Source: Paracoccaceae bacterium (GTDB lineage Bacteria > Pseudomonadota > Alphaproteobacteria > Rhodobacterales > Rhodobacteraceae). Taken from it: DNA of 64,000 bases. Shown here in pieces: positions 25,311 to 33,770 of the stretch. The notes beneath the pieces are model-generated. The model worked only from the letters and a program-made list of their open reading frames with translations. It made no database searches and was not told where the DNA came from. The stretch spans positions 558,001-622,000 of the forward strand of contig JALHOL010000001.1 in the NCBI GenBank assembly GCA_022843025.1, given 5' to 3'. The position numbers and the translations under genes are program-made. Every line of letters begins with the position of its first letter. Within the stretch, counting starts at the first letter, position 1.

Positions 25311-26660
25311 ATGACGGGAACGGTGGAGCTTCCGCTCTGGCTTGTGGTTCTGGTGCTGGTCCTTGCGGCCATCGCCGCGCTGGACCGTGTGCTGGCGCCA
25401 TCGGTGCGATGGTTCTTTCGCCGCCGGATGGAGCGGGCGGTGGCGCGGCTGAACGAACGGCTGGAGCGGCCGATTTCGCCGTTCAAGCTGGCTCAGCGGC
25501 ACGACATGATCTTGCGGCTGGCCTATGACCCCCAGGTGATGCAGGCAGTGGCCGATCATGCGGCAGAGGCCGGGGTGCCGCCCACGGTGGCGATGCAGGA
25601 GGCGCGGTCCTACGCGGCCGAGATTGTGCCTGCCTTTTCTGCGACGATGTATTTCGGCTTTGCCGTGCAGGTGGCGCGCTGGCTGACACGGCTGTTCTAT
25701 CGGGTGCGGATCGGGCGGATTGATCCGGCCTTGGCGCGGGTGGATGACCGGGCGACGGTGGTGTTCGTGATGAACCATCGCAGCAACATGGATTACGTGC
25801 TGGTGACATGGCTGATCGCGGATCGGTCTGCGATTTCCTATGCGGTGGGGGAATGGGCGCGGGTTTGGCCTTTGTCGCGGCTGATCCGGGGGATGGGGGC
25901 CTATTTCATCCGGCGCGGATCGCGCAATGCGCTCTATCGTCGGGTGCTGGCGCGCTATGTGCAGATGTCGGCCGAGGAGGGCGTGGCGCAGGCGATTTTC
26001 CCCGAGGGCGGGTTGTCGCTGGATGGCCGGGTGGGGGCGGCGAAGCTGGGACTGTTGTCCTATTTCGTGAGCGGTTTTGATGCCGGGGAGCGGGACATCC
26101 TGTTTGTGCCAGTGGGTCTTGGCTATGATCGCGTGCTGGAGGACCGGCTGTTGACCGAGGCAGCACGGACCGGGGTGCGGCGGTTCCGGCCCCGGGTGAC
26201 GGGGGTGGTCACTTTTGCGCTGCGGATGGCGTGGCGCAGCCTGCGGGGGAATTTCCCCGGCTTTGGCGCGACGGCGGCAGGGTTCGGTGCGCCGATTTCG
26301 CTGCGCGCCTTTCTGGCCGAAGGGCATGATGACCCGACCGAGGCTTTGGGCCGCGCGCTGATGGCACGGGTGGCGCGGGTGGTGCCGGTGCTGCCGGTGC
26401 CGTTGCTGGCGGCGGCGCTGGAGGCCGCGCCCGCCGACCGCGCGGCGCTGGAGGCCGAGGTGGCGCGCCTGGCCGATGCGCTTGCGGCGCGGGAGGCGGT
26501 GCTGCGCCTGCATCCGCAGGGGTTGGGGCCGACGGTGGCCGAGGCGCTGCTGCATATGCAGCGGCGGGGGCTGGTGGGGGCCGATTTGCGCATTCCGCCG
26601 GGCAAGCAGGCGCTGGTGGCGTTCTATGCCGCCCCGGTGCGGCAGGTTCTGGAAGGCTAG
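25311..26660 (+). CDS. Glycerol-3-phosphate / lysophosphatidate acyltransferase (PlsC/PlsB-like)
   Basis: 449 residues. One N-terminal hydrophobic segment (7-25) leads into an acyltransferase domain with motif I NHRSNMDYVL (HX4D, about residue 154), motif II GMGAYFIRRGSRN, motif III IFPEGGLSLDG and motif IV VPVGLGYDRV. This set is that of phospholipid acyltransferases, transferring acyl chains to glycerol-3-phosphate or lysophosphatidate at the inner membrane. The C-terminal 150 residues are helical and not conserved. It is immediately upstream of ccr (183 nt). Confidence 0.82.
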   Translation: MTGTVELPLWLVVLVLVLAAIAALDRVLAPSVRWFFRRRMERAVARLNERLERPISPFKLAQRHDMILRLAYDPQVMQAVADHAAEAGVPPTVAMQEARSYAAEIVPAFSATMYFGFAVQVARWLTRLFYRVRIGRIDPALARVDDRATVVFVMNHRSNMDYVLVTWLIADRSAISYAVGEWARVWPLSRLIRGMGAYFIRRGSRNALYRRVLARYVQMSAEEGVAQAIFPEGGLSLDGRVGAAKLGLLSYFVSGFDAGERDILFVPVGLGYDRVLEDRLLTEAARTGVRRFRPRVTGVVTFALRMAWRSLRGNFPGFGATAAGFGAPISLRAFLAEGHDDPTEALGRALMARVARVVPVLPVPLLAAALEAAPADRAALEAEVARLADALAAREAVLRLHPQGLGPTVAEALLHMQRRGLVGADLRIPPGKQALVAFYAAPVRQVLEG

Positions 26661-26842
26661 GGGCTGCCCAGTTCCGGGCTTGGCACAACATTCTGTGGCG
26701 CGTCCGGCGGTGCCGCGATGCGGCGGACATAAAATTACAAAAATAGGCGCATCGCTATTGCAATATTGCGCGGGCATCCTCTATCAGTGACCCAAGGCGC
26801 CGATTCTGCGGCGCGGCATTGTGGTTCTGGGGAGGCCGGAGG
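26661..26842. other. Intergenic region ahead of ccr
   Basis: About 182 nt, relatively AT-rich around 26730-26775, with the palindrome listed separately. It must contain the ccr promoter. No gene was seen. Confidence 0.5.
26760..26769. promoter_or_regulatory. Palindrome in the ccr promoter region
   Basis: GCAATATTGC is a perfect 10-nt palindrome, 74 nt before the ccr start and within the most AT-rich part of the gap. It could be the operator of a regulator of short-chain acyl metabolism; known regulators of this pathway in related bacteria use TTTGCAA-like sites, which it resembles only in part. Confidence 0.35.
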
Positions 26843-28135
26843 ATGGCTTTGGATACGCAGCAGCAGATCGCGACCTATGACGCGCCGAAAAAGGACCTGT
26901 ACGAGATCGGCGAAATGCCTCCGCTGGGCCATGTGCCAAAGCAGATGCACGCCTGGACCATTCGGCGCGAGCGTCACGGCAAGCCCGATACGGCCATGCA
27001 GATCGAAGTGGTGGATACGTGGAATATCGACAGCAACGAGGTGCTGATCCTCGTGATGGCGGCGGGCGTCAACTATAACGGGGTCTGGGCCTGCCTTGGC
27101 GAACCGGTCAGCGTGTTTGATGGCCACAAGCAGCCTTATGCGGTGCTTGGGTCGGATGCGGCGGGCATTGTCTGGGCGGTGGGTGACAAGGTCACGCGCT
27201 GGAAGGTGGGCGACGAGGTGGTGGTCCACTGCAACCAGGATGATGGCGACGACGAGGAATGCAACGGCGGCGATCCGATGTTTTCGCCCAGCCAGCGCAT
27301 CTGGGGATATGAGACGCATGACGGGTCTTTCGGGCAGTTTGCCCGGGTGCAGGCGCAGCAGTTGATGCCGCGTCCCAAGCACCTGACCTGGGAGGAAAGC
27401 GCCTGCTATACGTTGACGCTGGCCACGGCGTACCGGATGCTGTTCGGGCATGAGCCGCATGACCTGAAGCCGGGGCAGAATGTTCTGGTCTGGGGTGCGT
27501 CGGGGGGGCTGGGGTCCTATGCGATCCAGTTGATCAATACGGCGGGGGCGAATGCGATCGGCGTGATTTCCGATGAGAGCAAGCGCGATTTCGTGATGGG
27601 GCTGGGCGCGAAGGGCGTCATCAACCGCAACGATTTCAAATGCTGGGGGCAGTTGCCCAAGGTCAATACGCAGGAATACAACGACTGGCTGAAGGAAGCG
27701 CGCAAGTTCGGCAAGGCGATCTGGGACATCACCGGCAAGGGCGTGAATGTGGACATGGTGTTCGAGCATCCGGGCGAGGCGACATTCCCGGTGTCATCCT
27801 TGGTCTGCAAGAAGGGCGGCATGGTGGTGATCTGTGCGGGGACCACCGGTTTCAACTGCACCTTCGACGTGCGCTACATGTGGATGCATCAAAAGCGTTT
27901 GCAGGGCAGCCACTTTGCGCATCTGAAGCAGGCGAGCGCGGCGAACAAGCTGATGATCGAGCGGCGGCTGGACCCCTGCATGTCGGAAGTGTTCCCCTGG
28001 GCGGAGATTCCGCAGGCGCATATGAAGATGCTGAAGAATGAGCACAAGCCGGGGAACATGTCGGTGCTGGTGCAGGCACCGCGTCCGGGGCTGAAGACGT
28101 TCGAGGATACGCTGGAAGCCAGCCGCAACCCGTAA
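26843..28135 (+). CDS. ccr: Crotonyl-CoA carboxylase/reductase
   Basis: 430 residues from ATG 26843, behind GGAGGCCGGAGG. Medium-chain dehydrogenase fold: VNYNGVWACLG with an Asn in the position known for CO2 binding, GSDAAGIVWAVGDKV, HDGSFGQFARVQ, the NADPH-binding VLVWGASGGLGSYAIQLI (about 223-240), SDESKRDFVMGLGAKGVINR and the C-terminal RLQGSHFAHLKQASAANKL with the CO2-site His. Length and segments match Ccr of Rhodobacter. It converts crotonyl-CoA, CO2 and NADPH into ethylmalonyl-CoA, the key step of the ethylmalonyl-CoA pathway; Ecm is encoded 2.2 kb away. It ends with a strong terminator. Confidence 0.96.
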   Translation: MALDTQQQIATYDAPKKDLYEIGEMPPLGHVPKQMHAWTIRRERHGKPDTAMQIEVVDTWNIDSNEVLILVMAAGVNYNGVWACLGEPVSVFDGHKQPYAVLGSDAAGIVWAVGDKVTRWKVGDEVVVHCNQDDGDDEECNGGDPMFSPSQRIWGYETHDGSFGQFARVQAQQLMPRPKHLTWEESACYTLTLATAYRMLFGHEPHDLKPGQNVLVWGASGGLGSYAIQLINTAGANAIGVISDESKRDFVMGLGAKGVINRNDFKCWGQLPKVNTQEYNDWLKEARKFGKAIWDITGKGVNVDMVFEHPGEATFPVSSLVCKKGGMVVICAGTTGFNCTFDVRYMWMHQKRLQGSHFAHLKQASAANKLMIERRLDPCMSEVFPWAEIPQAHMKMLKNEHKPGNMSVLVQAPRPGLKTFEDTLEASRNP

Positions 28136-28159
28136 GGGGCGGGCGTTCGGGATGGCATG

Positions 28160-28187
28160 CGCCCCGGTCGAGAGGCCGGGGCGTTTT
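28160..28187 (+). terminator. Intrinsic terminator after ccr
   Basis: CGCCCCGG, loop TCGAGAGG, CCGGGGCG, then TTTT. The stem is perfect over 8 bp and starts 25 nt after the ccr stop. Confidence 0.85.
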
Positions 28188-28309
28188 GCATTGCGAGCCC
28201 AAGTTGGCGCAGGGGGGGAAACGGATTGTTGCCGGGGGGAAGGTAGGTTGCAATCAGGGCGGGTGTTATCTTTCGGCGGGGGCGCGTCTTTGGTGCGGAG
28301 TGGGGCCGG

Positions 28310-28489
28310 ATGCGGCATGACTGGGTGTTTGAAGTCCTGACCGACCTTGCGGAATATGCCGAACGCAACGGTTTGCCGCGATTGGCGCGGAAGGTTGCGG
28401 AAACGCTGGCCGTCGCGCGGGACGAGATCGCGGCCGCCCGGGATGATGGGCCGGGTGGGGCGGGCAGCGGGGAGCCTTCGCTGCATTAG
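28310..28489 (+). CDS. Small helical protein, unknown function
   Basis: 59 residues, ATG 28310 to TAG 28487-28489, just below the usual 60-residue cut-off. The sequence begins MRHDWVFEVLTDLAEYAERN and continues GLPRLARKVAETLAVARDEIAAARD. It predicts two amphipathic helices, with a Gly/Ser-rich tail. The sequence is coherent, with no stops and codon use like the neighbours. It lies between ccr and the RecD-like helicase in the same direction; the start is preceded by GGAGTGGGGCCGG. I recall similar short proteins next to ccr in related genomes, but I could not check this. Confidence 0.6.
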   Translation: MRHDWVFEVLTDLAEYAERNGLPRLARKVAETLAVARDEIAAARDDGPGGAGSGEPSLH

Positions 28490-28537
28490 CGCGGCTGGCG
28501 GGGCGATGCCCCCTCGCATCCCGGCGGGGGGCGGATT

Positions 28538-30094
28538 ATGGTCGCCGCCATGCAAGGAATGACCCAAACCGAGCCACCTGTTGCGCTGACCTTTTCGGAC
28601 GATCAGGCCGAGGCCTTTGATCGCGTGGCGGCGGAGTTGTATTCCCATGGCATCGACCTGACGGCGGGGGAATTGACCCCGCGCGCCGAGGGCAAGCCGT
28701 CGGTTCTGGCGGTGGTGGGAAAGGCCGGATCGGGCAAGACGATGCTGCTGGCCAGCCTGACCAAGGCGCTGGTCGCGGCGGGGGTGGAGGTCATTTCCGG
28801 CGATTATGAGGGGCGACGGAGGAAGGACCGGCGGACGCTGGCCATTCTGGCCCCCACCAACAAGGCGGCGAGCGTACTGCGCCTGCGCGGCGTGCCGGCA
28901 ACGACGATCCACCGTATCCTCTACACCCCCGTTTACGACCCGGAATATGAGCGCATCGCGGAATGGCTGACCGGGCAGGGTGAGCGGCCGGTGGTGGAGG
29001 GATTGACGGATCTGGCGCTGGATCGGGCTTTTGCCTTTTATCAACAGGTGGCGTCGGTTCCGGGGGCGCTGGCGGCGGCGGGGTTGAAAGGTTCGGACTT
29101 TATCAAGGGATGGAAGCGGCGCGAGGAGCCGCTGGATGTGGGGTTCATCGACGAATCCTCGATGCTGGATGAACGCGCGCTGGATGACCTGCGCGAGATC
29201 TTTCCGACGCTGGTGCTGTTCGGCGATCCGGCGCAGTTGGCCCCGGTGGGCCTGTCGGGCGAGATGGTGTTTGACCGGCTGGGCGAGTCGCGGCGGCTGG
29301 TACTGAGCCGGATTCACCGCCAGACGCAGGATAACCCGATCCTCGATCTGGCGCATGCGCTGGGCGATGAGAGCCTGCGGTTCGAGACGTTCGAGCGGAT
29401 GGTCGAGGATGCGGCGCGGCGCGATGACCGAGTGGTGTTGGCGGAACGGGTGGATGCCGATCTGATGGCACGGTCCCCCGTGCTGGTCTGGCGCAATGCG
29501 ACGCGCATTCGGTTGATCCATGCCTTTCGCGGGGCCTTTGGCGCGCCGGAGGATGAATTGCTGCCCGGTGAGCCGCTGGTCTGTGACGGGATCGAACTGC
29601 CTCTGAAGCACCGCAAGAAGCGGATCGATCTGGAGGCGCGGGGTCTGATCAAAGGGGCGCAGGTGATCTATCTGGGCCCCGGATCAAAGCCGGGCTTTGC
29701 CAAGCTGCATGTGGTGGGGGCGGAGGAGCCGCAGGTATCAGCCGCGTCGATCATCAAGATCGAAAAGCCGGATGAGGAAGAGCCCTTCATCCCATCGGCC
29801 GCCACGATGGGCGCGGCCTTTCTGCATGGGGCGGCGGTGACGATTCACAAGGCGCAGGGGTCACAATGGGACGAGGTGCAGGTCTTTGCCCCCGACATCT
29901 ATGCCGCCGCGCAGGCGGGGCGGAGCGAGGCGGGGGTGCCCCTGTGGAAGCGGCTGGCCTATGTGGCGATCACGCGGGCCGAGACGCGGCTGCATTGGGT
30001 GACGCGCTACCGGCTGGCGCGGCCGCAGGGGCCGCTGTCGGTGGACGATCTGCGCCGGGGGCCTGCGCCGCTGGCCTTGCAGGCAGAGGAATGA
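28538..30094 (+). CDS. RecD/PIF1-like ATP-dependent DNA helicase
   Basis: 518 residues. Superfamily 1 motifs: Walker A VVGKAGSGKTML (about 65-76), Ia LAPTNKAASVLR, II VGFIDESSMLDER, III LFGDPAQLAPVG, IV-V HRQTQDNPI, VI-region TIHKAQGSQWDEV and YVAITRAE near the C-terminus (UvrD_C_2 type). It is shorter than RecD and stands alone, with no recB or recC. A 5'-3' helicase role in recombination or replication repair is inferred. Three in-frame ATGs (28538, 28550, 28559) are possible starts; the first was kept. The stop is followed directly by two hairpins. Confidence 0.85.
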   Translation: MVAAMQGMTQTEPPVALTFSDDQAEAFDRVAAELYSHGIDLTAGELTPRAEGKPSVLAVVGKAGSGKTMLLASLTKALVAAGVEVISGDYEGRRRKDRRTLAILAPTNKAASVLRLRGVPATTIHRILYTPVYDPEYERIAEWLTGQGERPVVEGLTDLALDRAFAFYQQVASVPGALAAAGLKGSDFIKGWKRREEPLDVGFIDESSMLDERALDDLREIFPTLVLFGDPAQLAPVGLSGEMVFDRLGESRRLVLSRIHRQTQDNPILDLAHALGDESLRFETFERMVEDAARRDDRVVLAERVDADLMARSPVLVWRNATRIRLIHAFRGAFGAPEDELLPGEPLVCDGIELPLKHRKKRIDLEARGLIKGAQVIYLGPGSKPGFAKLHVVGAEEPQVSAASIIKIEKPDEEEPFIPSAATMGAAFLHGAAVTIHKAQGSQWDEVQVFAPDIYAAAQAGRSEAGVPLWKRLAYVAITRAETRLHWVTRYRLARPQGPLSVDDLRRGPAPLALQAEE

Positions 30095-30096
30095 CC

Positions 30097-30142
30097 AAAT
30101 TCCTTGGAAGGAATTTGCACTTTTCTTCGAAGAAAATTGTGC
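30097..30142. repeat. Two adjacent inverted repeats after the helicase gene
   Basis: AAATTCCTT GG AAGGAATTT (30097-30116) and TTTTCTTCGAAGAAAA (30121-30136), the second flanked by GCAC and GTGC. They are self-complementary and lie 3 nt after the helicase stop. They have no T-run typical of a terminator but could stabilise or process the mRNA. Confidence 0.75.
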
Positions 30143-30189
30143 CTTGCCTGTGGCTTGGTTAGGGTAAGGGCAGGATCAGGAGGCCCAAG

Positions 30190-30426
30190 ATGCGCTGCGT
30201 ATTCGTTCAATTCCGCTGCACCCCCGGCAAGACCTATGAGGTGGCGGAAGCCATCTATGACCGCGAGGTGGTGAGCGAGTTGTATTCGACCAGCGGGGAA
30301 TATGACCTGATCGCCAAGATCTATATCCCCGAGGATGCGGATGTGGGGCATTATCTTTCCGGTCGGCTGTTCGACATTCCGGGGATCGTGCGGACCCTGA
30401 CGACGATGACGTTCAAGGCGTTCTGA
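30190..30426 (+). CDS. Stand-alone Lrp/AsnC ligand-binding (RAM) protein
   Basis: 78 residues comprising only the RAM/AsnC effector domain: FVQFRCTPGKTYEVAEAIYDREVVSELYSTSGEYDLIAKIYIPEDADVGHYLSGRLFDIPGIVRTLTTMTFKAF. The conserved GEYDLIAKI and PGIVRTLT occur as in full Lrp regulators, but there is no DNA-binding helix-turn-helix. Such proteins oligomerise and bind amino acids; they may modulate full-length Lrp proteins. The gene is alone, with hairpin-rich DNA on both sides. Confidence 0.85.
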   Translation: MRCVFVQFRCTPGKTYEVAEAIYDREVVSELYSTSGEYDLIAKIYIPEDADVGHYLSGRLFDIPGIVRTLTTMTFKAF

Positions 30427-30440
30427 TCTGCTGACGCGAC

Positions 30441-30526
30441 GATTTTTCTTGCGAAAAATCATGGGGCTTCGCGCCCCCTCGGAGCTGCGCTCCTCACCCC
30501 GCGGGATATTTTGGGCAGAGAAGAAT
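30441..30526. repeat. Hairpin mosaic with a diverged dispersed element
   Basis: GATTTTTC TTGC GAAAAATC (30441-30460), GGGGC TTCGC GCCCC (30463-30477), GGAG CTGCG CTCC (30481-30493), then GATATTTTGGGCAGAGAAG (within 30503-30526), a relative of the dispersed TATTTGGGCCAAGATGAAG element. It fills the gap between the RAM gene and the converging pyrD gene and may act as a bidirectional terminator. Confidence 0.7.
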
Positions 30527-30530
30527 GGGA

Positions 30531-31595
30531 TCAGAGCCAGCGGTCGCGGCCGGTGCCGGTGGCATCGGTGACATGGGCGAAGCCGTGTTGGGCGGCGATT
30601 GCGTCAAGGCCCTGCGCGAGGCGGGGGATGAGGGAGAGGCCTTGATAGACCATGGCCGTGTAGACCTGCACGGCGTTTGCCCCGGCGCGGATCTTTTCCC
30701 AGGCCTGTTCGGGGGTGGAGACGCCGCCCACGCCGATGAGGGGGAGCCTGCCGTCTGTCAACTGTGACAGGCGGGCGAGGGTGCGGGTGGATTTCTCGAA
30801 CAAGGGCGCGCCGGAGAGGCCGCCCGCTTCCGTGCGATGCGGGCTTTGCAGGCCGTCGCGGGACAGGGTGGTGTTGGTGGCGATGATGCCCGCGAGGCCG
30901 GCTGTCAGGGCGACTTCGGCGATCTCGGCGAGGTCGGATTCGGTGAGGTCGGGAGCGATTTTCAGGAAGATCGGGATGGGGCGGGCGAGGCTGGCGCGGG
31001 TGTCCATCACGCCTGCGAGAAGCGCAGAGAGGGCGGCGCGGCCTTGCAGATCACGCAGTTTTTCGGTGTTGGGCGAGGAGACGTTGACCGTGGCGAAATC
31101 GACATGCGGGCCGCAGGTGGCCAGCACGCGGGCGAAATCGGCGGCGCGGTCGGTGCTGTCCTTGTTGGCGCCGAGGTTGAGACCGACGGGGACGGTTGTG
31201 TGTCTGCGGGCCTTGAGGCGGGTGGAGATGGGGTCCATCCCGTCATTGTTGAAGCCGAAGCGGTTGATAGCGGCGCGGTCCTCGGTCAGGCGGAAGAGGC
31301 GCGGTTTGGGGTTGCCGGGTTGCGGGCGGGGAGTGGCGGCGCCCACCTCGATAAAGCCGAAGCCCGCGCGGGACAGGGCGGCGATGGCGGTCGCGTTCTT
31401 GTCATAGCCTGCGGCGAGGCCCACGGGATTGGGCAGTGCTAGGCCGGCCAATGTGGTGGCGAGGCGGGGGGAAGTGACGGGGCCGGGCAGGGGGGCGAGG
31501 CCCATTTGCAAAGCGCGGATCGACAGGCCATGCGCGACCTCGGGGTCGAGGCGGTGCAGTGCCGCGAGGCCAATGCGTTCGACGAGGTTCACCAT
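30531..31595 (-). CDS. pyrD: Dihydroorotate dehydrogenase (quinone), class 2
   Basis: 354 residues from ATG 31595. Signatures: [51 protein letters not shown], the catalytic-Ser segment [35 protein letters not shown] and VQVYTAM. The membrane-associating N-terminal helix and serine base mark the class 2, quinone-dependent enzyme of pyrimidine synthesis. The start overlaps the DUF952 gene stop by 7 nt, so the two are coupled. The frame is open upstream to 31787, but that part lies inside DUF952. Confidence 0.96.
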   Translation of the reverse strand: MVNLVERIGLAALHRLDPEVAHGLSIRALQMGLAPLPGPVTSPRLATTLAGLALPNPVGLAAGYDKNATAIAALSRAGFGFIEVGAATPRPQPGNPKPRLFRLTEDRAAINRFGFNNDGMDPISTRLKARRHTTVPVGLNLGANKDSTDRAADFARVLATCGPHVDFATVNVSSPNTEKLRDLQGRAALSALLAGVMDTRASLARPIPIFLKIAPDLTESDLAEIAEVALTAGLAGIIATNTTLSRDGLQSPHRTEAGGLSGAPLFEKSTRTLARLSQLTDGRLPLIGVGGVSTPEQAWEKIRAGANAVQVYTAMVYQGLSLIPRLAQGLDAIAAQHGFAHVTDATGTGRDRWL

Positions 31596-31927
31596 ACGCC
31601 TTCGGGGAAGATGTGGCCGGTCACGCCAAGGGGGAGGGACTTGTCCCAGACCACATCGGACAGGCGCAAATGCCTGTAAAGATGGGGAAAAAGTGCGCCG
31701 CCGCGCGAGGGTTCCCATTTCAGGGCGGGGCCGAGTGCATCGGTATTGAAGGCCACGAGGACGAGGTCGCTTTCGGTGGCGAACCATTTTGCGGCGGTTT
31801 CGGCCACTTGGGCCGAGGTGGAGAAATGGATGAAGCCATCGGTCAGGTCGATGGGGGCGCCGGCGGTTTCACCGGCAGCGCGGAAGGCATCCCATTCGGG
31901 GCGGCGGAATATCTTGTAGATCAGCAT
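31589..31927 (-). CDS. DUF952 family protein
   Basis: 112 residues from ATG 31927 ([17 protein letters not shown]). The DUF952 core [57 protein letters not shown] is complete; the domain is also found fused to aminoacyl-transfer or glycosidase-like proteins and its activity is unknown. A TTG at 31975 is an alternative start with a 16-residue extension. It overlaps pyrD by 7 nt and is upstream of it on the same strand, an arrangement often seen in this group. Confidence 0.83.
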   Translation of the reverse strand: MLIYKIFRRPEWDAFRAAGETAGAPIDLTDGFIHFSTSAQVAETAAKWFATESDLVLVAFNTDALGPALKWEPSRGGALFPHLYRHLRLSDVVWDKSLPLGVTGHIFPEGVW

Positions 31928-32094
31928 GCGCGGTTCATGCACTGCGCCGGGTTTTGGGTCAATGGCTGTGGTCAAGGATTGCTGCCTGCGCGGGATGTCG
32001 CGCAGCCGTGATCTGGCAGCGCTAGAGCAGGTTTGACAGGCGCCGAGCCGACGCGGCAGGGTGGGGCATTCAACCAGCAGAGGAGTGATTTGGC

Positions 32095-33696
32095 ATGACG
32101 AGGATTTTCCTTTCCACGGTGGCGGTGATGGCGCTGAGCAGCGGGATGGCGGCGGCGGAGTACAGGCTGAATGTGTTGCATATCAATGACTTTCACAGCC
32201 GGATCGAGCCGATCAACGGATCGGATTCCACCTGTTCGGCCGAGCAGGCGGCGACGAATGAATGCTTTGGCGGCGTGGCGCGGGTGGCGACCAAGATCAA
32301 GGAGTTGCGCGACAGCCTGACGGCGGCGGGCGAGAATGTGATCGTGCTGGATGCGGGTGACCAGTTTCAGGGCAGCCTGATGTACACCACCTATAAGGGC
32401 GCGGTGGAGGCCGAGTTCATGGAGGCCATCGGCTTTGACGCCATGGCGCTGGGCAACCATGAGTTTGACGATGGTCCGGAGGGGCTGGGTTCGTTTCTGG
32501 ACAAGGTCACCTTTCCGGTGATTTCGGGGAATCTGGATGTGAGCCAATCCAATGTGCTGTCAGGCCGGGTGGGCAACCATGTGGTGCTGGAGGTGGGGGG
32601 CGAGAAGATCGGCATCATCTCGGCCCTGGCGATGGACACGCCGGAGACATCAAGCCCCGGAAATAGCGTGATCTTTCAGGATGATATCGACAGCCTGAAG
32701 GCCGATGTCGCCACGCTGGAGGCGGAGGGGGTGACCAAGATCATCGCGCTGACGCATCTGGGATTGAAGCGCGATCTGGAGGTTGCGGCGGCGGTTCCGG
32801 GGGTTGATGCCGTGGTGGGCGGGCATTCGCACACCTATCTGTCGGCGACCGACCCCGAGCGGCATGGCCCCTATCCGACATGGGTGACGCGGGGCGAAGG
32901 CGATCTGGTGCCGGTGGTGCAGGCCTATGCTTATTCCAAGTATCTGGGGCATCTGGAGCTGACCTTTGATGATGCGGGGACGCTGATCTATGCGGGGGGG
33001 AATACGATCCTGCTGGACGGATCGGTGGAGCCGAATGCGGCGATTGCGGCACGGGTGGCGGAGCTGGCCGGGCCGATCGAGGAGTTGAAGACGCGGGTGG
33101 TGGCCGAGGCGTCGGAGGCGATTGATGGCAGCCGGGAAACCTGTCGCGCGGGCGAATGCCAGATGGGCAATCTGGTGGCCGAGGCGATGCTGGATCGTGT
33201 TGCGGATCAAGGGGTTACCATTGCGATCACCAATGGCGGCGGGCTGCGTGCCAGCGTGGACGCAGGGCCGGTGACGATGGGCGAGGTGCTGACGGTGCTG
33301 CCGTTCCAGAACACGCTGTCGACATTCGAGGTGAGCGGTGAGGCCATTGTGGCGGCCCTGGAAAACGGGGTGAGCCAGTATGAAGAGGTGGCGGGGCGGT
33401 TCGCGCAGGTGGCGGGGTTGAAGTACAGCTTTGATCCGGCGGCAGCGGTTGGGGCGCGGGTGTCGGATGTGCAGGTGCTGGTTGGTGGCGATGCCTGGGC
33501 GCCGATCGATCCGGCGACCGTCTATAAGGTGGTGTCGAACAACTATGTCCGCGGTGGCGGGGATGGATATTCCATGTTCGTCGATGCAGCCAATGCCTAT
33601 GATTTCGGCCCCGATCTTGCCGATGTGACGGCGGAGTATCTGGCGAAAAATCAGCCATATCAGCCGTTTACGGATGGGCGGATCACGCGGAAGTAA
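32095..33696 (+). CDS. Periplasmic 5'-nucleotidase / UDP-sugar hydrolase family
   Basis: 533 residues. Signal peptide MTRIFLSTVAVMALSSGMAAA, cut before EYRLNV. The metallophosphatase domain has INDFHSRIEPIN, LDAGDQFQGS, LGNHEFDDGP, ALTHLGLKRD and GGHSHTYLSA, which are the dinuclear metal ligands. The C-terminal nucleotide-recognition domain has ITNGGGLRASV and RGGGDGYSMF (aromatic substrate clamp). It acts in the periplasm, releasing nucleosides and phosphate from nucleotides. Alone on its strand; a terminator follows. Confidence 0.92.
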   Translation: MTRIFLSTVAVMALSSGMAAAEYRLNVLHINDFHSRIEPINGSDSTCSAEQAATNECFGGVARVATKIKELRDSLTAAGENVIVLDAGDQFQGSLMYTTYKGAVEAEFMEAIGFDAMALGNHEFDDGPEGLGSFLDKVTFPVISGNLDVSQSNVLSGRVGNHVVLEVGGEKIGIISALAMDTPETSSPGNSVIFQDDIDSLKADVATLEAEGVTKIIALTHLGLKRDLEVAAAVPGVDAVVGGHSHTYLSATDPERHGPYPTWVTRGEGDLVPVVQAYAYSKYLGHLELTFDDAGTLIYAGGNTILLDGSVEPNAAIAARVAELAGPIEELKTRVVAEASEAIDGSRETCRAGECQMGNLVAEAMLDRVADQGVTIAITNGGGLRASVDAGPVTMGEVLTVLPFQNTLSTFEVSGEAIVAALENGVSQYEEVAGRFAQVAGLKYSFDPAAAVGARVSDVQVLVGGDAWAPIDPATVYKVVSNNYVRGGGDGYSMFVDAANAYDFGPDLADVTAEYLAKNQPYQPFTDGRITRK

Positions 33697-33708
33697 GTTG
33701 GCAAGCCG

Positions 33709-33743
33709 GGCCGTCCCTGTTTTCGGGGGCGGCCTTTTCTTTT
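33709..33743 (+). terminator. Intrinsic terminator after the 5'-nucleotidase gene
   Basis: GGCCGTCCC, loop TGTTTTCG, then GGGGCGGCC, followed by TTTTCTTTT. The stem has one mismatch. It begins 13 nt after the stop. Confidence 0.75.
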
Positions 33744-33770
33744 GCCCCGGACCGGTTAACAGTTGGTTGC

